From positions 1 through 20,702 of the forward strand of contig JAJRSN010000182.1 in NCBI GenBank assembly GCA_024278715.1: a DNA stretch of 20,702 nucleotides. The letters are read 5' to 3'. Positions 14,288 through 20,702 of the stretch are shown in pieces. The position numbers and the translations under genes are program-made. Position 1 is the stretch's first letter. The number at the start of each line of letters is the position of its first letter. The notes below the pieces were generated by a model, which saw only the letters and a program-made list of their open reading frames with translations, was not told where the DNA came from and did not search any database. This stretch comes from Calditrichota bacterium. Lineage in GTDB: Bacteria; Calditrichota; Calditrichia; Calditrichales; Calditrichaceae.

Positions 14288-17200
14288 TTATTTTTCTTTT
14301 TTGGTAACGGATTCCATAATTTCGCTCACAATATCCGATGCGGCGTCAAAGTCGTATTTTTCCATGAAATCGGACAATTGTTTGGCTTGATCATCAAAAC
14401 CGGCATTCACTAAGGGTTGGATCAAACGCTCAATTTTTTCCACGGATGTAGCGTCGTAGGTTGTCAAAAGTTTTTGCAACTCGTTTAGCTCTTTTAAAAG
14501 TTCTTCGGGTTTTGAGGAAGACAATAATTCTTCGTCTTTAAGGTGATCTTTAACATGCTCTCCAAAAGTATTCAGAGAGTTTAACAATTTTTTCAATATG
14601 TCTTCCGTTTGCTGCAACTGGTCTTCAATGTTATTCATGCGATTATTTCTGATATTGGATTCCAGGCGTTGTGCGGCTTGCTGTAATCCGGACATTCCCA
14701 AATTTCCCGCCACTCCTTTAAGCGTATGAATCATGCGGTTAAAGCGTTCGATTTCGCCCTGATTAAGGGCGGCTTTTAGTTCGTCGATAAAGTTAGCGTA
14801 ATTGTTTTTAAATTTGATAAGCATTTTGGCATAGAGCCTGTAATTGTAGTTAACCCGCATCAAACCGCTCGCCGAGTCAATTTCGGAGAGCTCCCTCAGG
14901 GTTCTTTGAATCTCGATTTCTTTCGATTCGGTTGTTTTCTGAGCTTCGAAAGCGACGCGACTTCCCGGCTTTATCCATTTAACCAGCATGGAGTAAAGTT
15001 CGTTTGGTTCGATGGGTTTGGATAAAACGTCGTTCATGCCAGCTGAAATACACTGACGTTTGATATCTCCGGCGGCAATATCGGCGGTTAAAGCGACAAT
15101 GGGCAACATCTCAAATTGCTTGTGCGCTCTGATATCCCGCGTGGCTTCATAACCGTCTTTTTTGGGCATCCGTAAATCCATGAACACCAAATCGTAAGGC
15201 TCCGTGTCCGCGCTTTTAAAAACTTTTTCCACCGCTTCCTGACCGTCTTGAGCAATGGTTATAAAAAAGCCCTCATTCTCGAGCAGCTCTTTAATAACCT
15301 GTTGATTGAGCACATTATCTTCAACCAATAGAATTTTCGCTCCTTTAATTTCGTCGAAGCCGGTTGGGATAACGGCAATAATGCCGGAGGTGGAATACTC
15401 TTTTTGCGCCTCTTTCCCGAATACTTCGAGAATGATATTAAACAGAGTGGATAAGGTAAAAGGCTTGGTGATAAACCCCTCAAAAGCCGAATGATCGGTG
15501 TTCAGAGTCTCTTTGTCTATATAGGCGCTCATTAAAATTATTTTAGGTTTATGGATGATTTCGGGGTCCTTTTTGATTTGTTTGGCAGCCTCCAGACCGT
15601 TTATTCCCTCCAATTTCCAATCCATAATTATCAAATCATAATACTTGCTGCCGCTGATCAAAGCGTTGCGCAATTCAAGAATACACTCTTCAGCCGAAGC
15701 AACGGTTGTCGTATCGGGTGAAAATATTTCGAGTTGCTCTTTAATGGTTTCTCTGATATCCTTAATGTCATCCACGACCATGATGCGCATATTACGTAAC
15801 TCGACCGGCGGTTGGAAAAACGTTTTGTCTTTTTTCTCTTCATAACCCAGCTTGACCGTAAAAAAGAAGGTGCTTCCTTTTCCCGCTTCGCTTTGAACCC
15901 ATATCTTTCCGCCCATCATTTCCACCAGTCTTCTGCTGATGCTCAATCCCAGACCGGTTCCGCCGTATTTACGCGAAACCGAGGTATCTATTTGCGAGAA
16001 TGACTTGAAAAGCCGGGTTTGATTATCCTCAGAAATTCCGATACCGGTATCTTTTACGGAGAATTTTAACGTGATATTTTTTTTGGATTTTTTATATGTT
16101 TTTGCGGAAACAATAATTTGTCTGTATTCCGTAAATTTTATGGCGTTGCTGATCAGGTTCATCAGAACTTGCGAAACCCTCAGCGGATCGCCTATTAAAG
16201 TCGGAGGAATTTGGGGTTCCATGTAAAAAAGGAGCTCCAGTCCCTTTTCGCGGGCTTTTAAGTAGATGATCTGAGATAGGTTGTTCATCACCAGATCAAG
16301 GTTGAATTTGGTATGTTCAATTTTTAGCTTTCCGGCTTCGATTTTGGAAAAATCAAGAATCTCGTTAATAATGCCTAAAAGACTGGATGAAGCCAATTGA
16401 ATTTTTCCCACATAATCTTTTTGCTTTGCATCCAAAGGAGTGTTGCGCAACAGAAGATTCAAACCAATGATGGCGTTAAGCGGAGTACGGATTTCATGAC
16501 TCATATTGGCTAAAAAATCGCTTTTGGCGCGATTGGCTTTTTCGGCTAAATCTTTGGCTTTCCGCTGAATCTCTTCCGATTTTTTCAGGTCGGAAATATC
16601 CCAGCTAACACCGACCATCTTAATCGGTTGCCCGGATCTTTCATATTGAATGAGAGCCCGGGACTTGAGGTAACAAATTTGATCGCCCGGTTTTATTATA
16701 CGATATTCGATGCTGAACTCTTTTTCCTTTTTTTCGAGCACGGCGTGAAGTCCTTTATAATATTCGGGAAGGTCTTCCGGATGCACGATCTTTTCCCACT
16801 CTTCTTTTATACCGTTAAACTTTTTGGATGAAACGCCCGTTAATTTTCTGGTCATGTCGTCAAAAAGCAGTTTGTTGTTTACCATATCCCATTCCCAAAT
16901 ACCGATACCAGCAAAATGCGTAGCCAAACGAAGGCGGGTGGATAGCTCCAAAAGTTTGCGTTCATTTTGTTTGTGTTGACTAAGATCGTGAACGATGGCG
17001 GAAATTAAAAAGTGATCGCTGTTTAGTCTGATTTTGGAAGTCGAGATCATTAAAGGTATTAATTTTCCGTCTTTTCGGACGCCAAACTGTTCTCGCCCGC
17101 CGGCAAAAAACGTCTCTTCTTCATTATCCTTGGCATTCTTTAAATATTCCTTGTACTTCTTTTCCATGCTCTCCGGCAGTAGCTTAAAGATAGACTGCCC

Positions 17201-17998
17201 CATAATCTCTTCGGTGGTGTAACCAAAAATTTTTTCCGCCGCAGGATTAAAGCTTTGTATTATGCCGTTTTCATCAATTGTAAGAATGCCGTCGGTGGCG
17301 GTTTCTATAATGGCGCTGTTCAGAGCGTCGAGTTTTTCCTGTTCCGCTCTTATTCTTCCCTGAACCAATAAAGAACGATATATGATAACATTGCCCAACC
17401 CCAAAAGAAGCAGCGCAATAATAAATTCCATCAAAATTTTAGTTTTGGTCATCTGCAAAGAAGCCACCACTTCCTGACTTCTTTGAACAAGCAATATCAT
17501 CTCAATATTTACAATTCCGTGAAGGAGCTGCCGGATTTCGGTTGAGATTCGTTCAACTTTGGGATCCTGCAAAACTTTTAATGTTGCCTTTATTCCTTTC
17601 TTTTTGTAAATAATCGGACCTTGATCGAGTATTGACAATTTTTCGGAAAGCAAGTCTGATAATTTTTTAAATCTTCCCTGTTGACCGGGGTTATCAATCG
17701 TTAATTGTCGCAACCTTTCAAAAGCCCTCTTTGTCTCTTCTTTAAGTTGGTGATAACGAGCCAAAATATTTTCATTGGGCGAAAGCAGAAAAGTCATCAT
17801 TTGACTTTGAGTCTGATCCAATTTTAGCTGGAATTCATCGAGGGCAAACAGGACGTGGTTGGTGTGTTGCACCCATTGAACCTTATCATCAATAAAAGTA
17901 ATACTGCGAAAAGCCAAATAAGCGGCGGACACTAAAATTAATATCGGAAAGATGACGGTCAACATAACGGGCGTTATTAAATTACGTTTCATTTTCAT
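14288..17998 (-). CDS. Hybrid sensor histidine kinase (2 PAS, HisKA, HATPase, 2 REC, Hpt)
   Basis: This 1236-residue membrane kinase contains a full phosphorelay. A transmembrane helix (10-30), a helical extracytoplasmic sensor (about 35-185) and a second helix (188-208) come first. PAS domains follow at about 225-342 and 355-475. HisKA has phospho-acceptor His501 in ANMSHEIRTPLNAI. The ATPase domain shows the N-box (614-622), DTGIGIS (650-656) and GGTGLGLS (679-686). Receiver 1 has Asp743/744, phospho-site Asp793 and Lys845; receiver 2 has Glu893/Asp894, Asp941 and Lys994. Hpt carries His1091 in HTLKGVAGNLG. All catalytic residues are intact. AGGA seven bases upstream supports ATG 17998. No response regulator or DNA-binding partner is adjacent, so the output must be encoded elsewhere. 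The ligand of the periplasmic part is unknown. Confidence 0.95.
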   Translation of the reverse strand: MKMKRNLITPVMLTVIFPILILVSAAYLAFRSITFIDDKVQWVQHTNHVLFALDEFQLKLDQTQSQMMTFLLSPNENILARYHQLKEETKRAFERLRQLTIDNPGQQGRFKKLSDLLSEKLSILDQGPIIYKKKGIKATLKVLQDPKVERISTEIRQLLHGIVNIEMILLVQRSQEVVASLQMTKTKILMEFIIALLLLGLGNVIIYRSLLVQGRIRAEQEKLDALNSAIIETATDGILTIDENGIIQSFNPAAEKIFGYTTEEIMGQSIFKLLPESMEKKYKEYLKNAKDNEEETFFAGGREQFGVRKDGKLIPLMISTSKIRLNSDHFLISAIVHDLSQHKQNERKLLELSTRLRLATHFAGIGIWEWDMVNNKLLFDDMTRKLTGVSSKKFNGIKEEWEKIVHPEDLPEYYKGLHAVLEKKEKEFSIEYRIIKPGDQICYLKSRALIQYERSGQPIKMVGVSWDISDLKKSEEIQRKAKDLAEKANRAKSDFLANMSHEIRTPLNAIIGLNLLLRNTPLDAKQKDYVGKIQLASSSLLGIINEILDFSKIEAGKLKIEHTKFNLDLVMNNLSQIIYLKAREKGLELLFYMEPQIPPTLIGDPLRVSQVLMNLISNAIKFTEYRQIIVSAKTYKKSKKNITLKFSVKDTGIGISEDNQTRLFKSFSQIDTSVSRKYGGTGLGLSISRRLVEMMGGKIWVQSEAGKGSTFFFTVKLGYEEKKDKTFFQPPVELRNMRIMVVDDIKDIRETIKEQLEIFSPDTTTVASAEECILELRNALISGSKYYDLIIMDWKLEGINGLEAAKQIKKDPEIIHKPKIILMSAYIDKETLNTDHSAFEGFITKPFTLSTLFNIILEVFGKEAQKEYSTSGIIAVIPTGFDEIKGAKILLVEDNVLNQQVIKELLENEGFFITIAQDGQEAVEKVFKSADTEPYDLVFMDLRMPKKDGYEATRDIRAHKQFEMLPIVALTADIAAGDIKRQCISAGMNDVLSKPIEPNELYSMLVKWIKPGSRVAFEAQKTTESKEIEIQRTLRELSEIDSASGLMRVNYNYRLYAKMLIKFKNNYANFIDELKAALNQGEIERFNRMIHTLKGVAGNLGMSGLQQAAQRLESNIRNNRMNNIEDQLQQTEDILKKLLNSLNTFGEHVKDHLKDEELLSSSKPEELLKELNELQKLLTTYDATSVEKIERLIQPLVNAGFDDQAKQLSDFMEKYDFDAASDIVSEIMESVTKKEK

Positions 17999-18445
17999 AG
18001 GTTTATCCTAATTATTACGAAAAAAATAAAACTCCTTTTACAATTAAAAAATTTCATTTTTAAGATGCTCTATATTTAGCGGACGCACGGTTGTTTTTAA
18101 TTAAATCGAGGCTTTCACCAAATGAGATAAAACAAACAAAAAATTAAAACTGATTATTAACGATGCATTCATAAAAGGTCATCGGTATTTATTTTAATAT
18201 GCAGACATTCTTTTTTAAGCATTGTTCAAGCCCCTTTGCCATCCCATGCAAAATAAGGGGCAGAAAAAATCTGTTTCTTTTGAATTTTCTTTCATCGGGT
18301 TCTTAATTAATTCAATAATAGACAAAATATAATAAATCAAACGGAATAGTCAATAATAATACTGTTAAAAGGGTAAAAATCTAAAAGAATTATTAAACCG
18401 CGAATGAGCGGTATTTGATTTAAAATTGTTCGGTCGTTAAAAAAT
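17999..18445. other. AT-rich divergent region between sensor kinase and thyX
   Basis: These 447 bases lack a credible gene. They contain the GCCCCTT hairpin (listed separately) and a second small hairpin, ACCGC (18397-18401) with GCGGT (18408-18412), before a T-rich stretch. No tRNA, riboswitch consensus or tandem repeat is recognisable. Promoters for the kinase on the minus strand must lie here, but I cannot pick one out. Confidence 0.5.
18230..18261. repeat. GCCCCTT...AAGGGGC inverted repeat
   Basis: GCCCCTT (18230-18236) is perfectly complementary to AAGGGGC (18255-18261); TGC (18237-18239) and GCA (18248-18250) can extend the stem across a bulge. On the plus strand an A-run, not a T-run, follows. 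It is some 230 bases from either gene start, so operator, RNA structure or an old repeat are all possible. Confidence 0.5.
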
Positions 18446-18474
18446 TTGAGTATTTTAAACATACAAACTAAATT
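18446..18474 (+). promoter_or_regulatory. Candidate thyX promoter
   Basis: TTGAGT (18446-18451) and TAAATT (18469-18474) are separated by 17 bases. Transcription would begin near 18481, about 30 bases before the chosen TTG start at 18512. The same TAAATT box appears in the two candidates flanking 5590-6126. Confidence 0.35.
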
Positions 18475-18511
18475 GCTGCAAGTTTGGATTTGTGTAAAGA
18501 GAGGCGGAAAA

Positions 18512-19444
18512 TTGGAACGAGAATTTGAGGAAATTAAGCGTCCGACGGTTGAAGCCGTTGAAGCGATGTTAGGCAAGCCTTTTAAGGTGTTGGATGACGG
18601 TTTTGTGCGGGTGGTTGACTATATGGGCAGCGACGCTTCCATTGTTCAGGCAGCACGGGTTTCTTACGGAAAAGGCACAAAAAAACGGCATCAGGATCGG
18701 GGATTAATCCGTTATTTGATGCGGCATAAGCACACAACGCCTTTTGAAATGTGCGAAATCAAATTTCATGTGCGGGTTCCGATGGATACCTGGCGGCAAT
18801 GGATTCGTCACCGTACGGCAAATGTCAACGAGTATTCAACGCGGTATTCCATCGCCATAGACGCCGCTTACGAAACGTCTCCCGATTCATGGCGTTTGCA
18901 AGCCGTTAGCAATCGTCAGGGCAGCGAGGGTTTTTTGGATACGGAACAAGGAGCGAAACTTAGCGTAAAGGAAAAACAACTCCATGAATTGAGCAGACAG
19001 ATTTATGAGGAGCGTTTACAAAGCGGGGTTGCGCGCGAGCAGGCACGCAAAGATTTGCCTCTTTGCACTTACACCGAGGCTTATTGGAAAATCGATTTAC
19101 ACAATCTTTTGCACTTTTTGCGTTTAAGAATGGACGAGCACGCTCAATACGAAATACGTCAATATGCCAAAATTATCGGCGAGAAAATTGTCAGCCGCTG
19201 GGTTCCTCTGGTCTGGGAAGCGTTTCAGGATTATGTTTTGGAGGCGGAGACCTTTTCGCGTTTAGAAAGGGAAATTTTAAGTGCGCTTTACAAGGGCAAT
19301 AAAGACGAGGCTCTGAAATTAGCGGAGGAATTCGGCTGGTTAACGTACAAAGAGGGAAAATTAACCGGAAATATCGAACGCCTTGAATTTGAACAAAAAT
19401 TAAAGGCTTTGAATATTACAATTCCCTGGTCTTCCGAAAACTAA
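18512..19444 (+). CDS. thyX: FAD-dependent thymidylate synthase ThyX
   Basis: This 310-residue flavoenzyme methylates dUMP to dTMP using methylene-tetrahydrofolate and a reduced FAD. The ThyX motif RHR-x7-S is present as Arg99-His100-Arg101 to Ser109 (RHRTANVNEYS). Also visible are QAARVSYGKGTKK (46-58), RHKHTTPFEM (71-80) before the FAD segment, and AREQARKDLP plus the LHNLLHFLRLRMDEHAQYEIR helix (196-216) that binds nucleotide. The chosen start is TTG 18512, because AGAGAGG lies about seven bases before it and family similarity begins there. The frame is open back to another TTG at 18446, but that region holds the likely promoter. ThyX replaces ThyA in many anaerobes. Its stop lies 13 bases before the thioredoxin-fold gene, so the two likely share a transcript. 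Confidence 0.95.
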   Translation: MEREFEEIKRPTVEAVEAMLGKPFKVLDDGFVRVVDYMGSDASIVQAARVSYGKGTKKRHQDRGLIRYLMRHKHTTPFEMCEIKFHVRVPMDTWRQWIRHRTANVNEYSTRYSIAIDAAYETSPDSWRLQAVSNRQGSEGFLDTEQGAKLSVKEKQLHELSRQIYEERLQSGVAREQARKDLPLCTYTEAYWKIDLHNLLHFLRLRMDEHAQYEIRQYAKIIGEKIVSRWVPLVWEAFQDYVLEAETFSRLEREILSALYKGNKDEALKLAEEFGWLTYKEGKLTGNIERLEFEQKLKALNITIPWSSEN

Positions 19445-19457
19445 AAAGGAGCCCCCG

Positions 19458-19922
19458 ATGTTTAAAAATCTGATTTTTTTCAGCCTGTTGTTATTTATCC
19501 CTTTGCAGTCTTATCAACCCGTGAAAGAATTCGATCCGAATCGTGATCCGGAAAAAGATTTGAAAGAAGCCGTGGTTTTTGCGCAAAAAACAAATAAACG
19601 AATTATTCTGGATGTCGGCGGTAACTGGTGCATCTGGTGCAGAAGAATGGATAAATTTATTGAAACCGACGCCGATTTAAAATCATTTATCGAAGAAAAC
19701 TTTATTTGGATGAAAGTTTATTACGGTAAAGAAAACAAGAACGAGCGCTTTTTGTCGCGTTTTCCCAAAATTTCCGGATATCCGCACCTTTTTGTTCTGG
19801 AAAGCGACGGATCGTTTTTATATTCCCAGAACACGGCTTTGCTGGAAAAAGACAAAAGTTACGATAAAACCAAATTCTTCACGTTTTTAAAACAATGGAT
19901 TAAAAAAGGCGAAAAACCATGA
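19458..19922 (+). CDS. Secreted thioredoxin-fold protein (CXXC)
   Basis: This 154-residue protein starts with a hydrophobic signal-like segment (residues 3-18) without a lipoprotein Cys. It continues as a thioredoxin fold of the thioredoxin_7/DUF255-like kind. The redox motif is W57-C58-I-W-C61, and the cis-proline is Pro109 in SGYPH. The segment KRIILDVGGNWCIWCRRMDKF aligns with periplasmic thiol-disulfide proteins. It probably reduces or exchanges disulfides outside the cytoplasm, but no DsbD-like partner is nearby. AAGGAG follows the thyX stop and serves as ribosome-binding site. The stop overlaps the pyruvate kinase start as ATGA. Its place between thyX and pyk suggests transcriptional convenience more than a shared pathway. 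Confidence 0.85.
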   Translation: MFKNLIFFSLLLFIPLQSYQPVKEFDPNRDPEKDLKEAVVFAQKTNKRIILDVGGNWCIWCRRMDKFIETDADLKSFIEENFIWMKVYYGKENKNERFLSRFPKISGYPHLFVLESDGSFLYSQNTALLEKDKSYDKTKFFTFLKQWIKKGEKP

Positions 19923-20702
19923 AAGATTTTTTTGACCACAAGGCTAAAATTATTTGCACCATAGGACCGACATCCGAAGACGAGGAAACGCTTAAAAAAT
20001 TGATTGTTGCCGGGATGGACATAGCCAGACTGAATTTTTCGCACGGGACCCATGAAGAGCACCGGCAAAAAATAGAACGAATCCGAAAAATCGCCGACGA
20101 ATTGCAAAAACCCGTAGCCATAATGCAGGATTTACAGGGACCTAAAATCAGGATCGGTAAATTTAAGAATCCGCCCATCCATCTTAAGCCGGGCGACCGG
20201 TTTACCATAACAACCCGCGAGATTTTGGGAGATCAGTCCATTGTCAGCACAACCTACAAACGATTGCCGAACGATGTTCAGCCGGGCGACAACATATTGG
20301 TCAATGACGGATTAATTAAGTTAAGAGTAAAGTCCAAAGCGCATGAAGACGTTATTTGTGAAGTAATCAACGGCGGCAGTCTTTACGATCGTCGCGGCAT
20401 TAATTTACCCGGAGTAAAAATTTCGGAGCCATCTTTAACGGAAAAAGACAAAAACGATGTTTTGTTTGGCGTCGAACACGGAGTGGATTATGTGGCTCTT
20501 TCGTTTGTGCGGAACGCTAAGAGCATTGCAGAACTGCGAAAATTTTTAGGCGATCGCGCAGTGCCTATTGTTGCAAAGTTAGAAAAACCCGAGGCTCTGC
20601 AAAATTTGGACGCCATTATTGCGGAAGCGGACGGCGTGATGGTCGCCCGGGGCGATCTTGGCGTAGAAATTTCCACGGAAAAGGTTCCGTCGGTGCAAAA
20701 GC
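19919..20702 (+). CDS. pyk: Pyruvate kinase, N-terminal part (cut by window edge)
   Basis: The frame from ATG 19919 stays open to the end, giving 261 codons of roughly 470. It is the glycolytic enzyme that makes pyruvate and ATP from phosphoenolpyruvate and ADP. The N-terminal KIICTIGPTSEDEETLKKLI, the substrate-site residues in ARLNFSHGTHEEH (37-49) and the QDLQGPKIR segment (70-78) are standard. The B-domain follows to about 170. The family signature IVAKLEKPEAL contains the catalytic Lys, followed by ADGVMVARGDLGVE with the metal- and substrate-binding residues. Nothing is missing in the part present. Its start overlaps the stop of the thioredoxin-fold gene by four bases (ATGA), indicating coupled translation, and it is the third gene of the thyX cluster. 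Confidence 0.95.
   Translation, partial: MKDFFDHKAKIICTIGPTSEDEETLKKLIVAGMDIARLNFSHGTHEEHRQKIERIRKIADELQKPVAIMQDLQGPKIRIGKFKNPPIHLKPGDRFTITTREILGDQSIVSTTYKRLPNDVQPGDNILVNDGLIKLRVKSKAHEDVICEVINGGSLYDRRGINLPGVKISEPSLTEKDKNDVLFGVEHGVDYVALSFVRNAKSIAELRKFLGDRAVPIVAKLEKPEALQNLDAIIAEADGVMVARGDLGVEISTEKVPSVQK

Noticed and set aside
18446..18511. 22-residue N-terminal extension of ThyX from TTG 18446
   Set aside because: No ribosome-binding site there, the extension does not resemble the family, and the same bases form the best promoter candidate. TTG 18512 has AGAGAGG at good spacing.

Overview
The window looks like chromosome from an anaerobic or fermentative bacterium. The main evidence is a full-length single-chain pyruvate:ferredoxin oxidoreductase, followed by FAD-dependent thymidylate synthase ThyX, pyruvate kinase, and a large hybrid sensor kinase. 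Coding DNA is of moderate GC content, and intergenic DNA is AT-rich. Shine-Dalgarno sequences are often clear (for example before 6127 and 11579), but several genes lack one. The gene mix and the degenerate repeat-filled spacers remind me of the FCB/Calditrichota part of the tree. That is a guess from memory, not something the sequence proves. I see no rRNA, tRNA, transposase, CRISPR array or phage gene.

Layout. Positions 1-544 (minus) hold the start of a secreted protein that looks like a subtilase propeptide; it is cut by the window edge. Positions 545-1414 carry no gene but contain an unusual patchwork of short degenerate tandem repeats with 7- and 8-base periods, plus a hairpin-bearing three-copy unit. 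Positions 1415-3146 (plus) hold a MATE efflux pump overlapping an AhpD-like CXXC protein. Positions 3207-5589 (minus) hold an aminotransferase, a CYTH-domain protein and a TerB-like protein, the last two overlapping. The 537-base spacer at 5590-6126 separates the aminotransferase from the divergent oxidoreductase gene (6127-9681), which ends at a strong intrinsic terminator. After it on the plus strand come a dihydroorotate dehydrogenase-like paralogue with an altered active-site loop, a stand-alone class I glutamine amidotransferase, and a secreted DUF1028 protein with a TPR-like tail.

Positions 12702-13001 hold a roughly 158-base composite element present twice in tandem. Its second copy supplies the stop codon of endonuclease III (nth, minus). 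An upstream THEP1-like P-loop NTPase overlaps nth by 11 bases. A 1236-residue hybrid histidine kinase (minus) carries a complete internal phosphorelay: two PAS domains, HisKA, HATPase, two receivers and Hpt. After a 513-base spacer upstream of the re-assigned thyX start, thyX, a secreted thioredoxin-fold protein and pyruvate kinase form a tight plus-strand cluster; the kinase runs off the window.

Functionally the window is mostly housekeeping: pyruvate metabolism at both the kinase and the oxidoreductase step, thymidylate synthesis, base-excision repair, redox proteins, efflux and signalling. I find no convincing new multi-gene system. The most unusual material is the non-coding repeat DNA at 625-1094 and 12702-13001. 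The best protein puzzle is the dehydrogenase-like paralogue next to the oxidoreductase.
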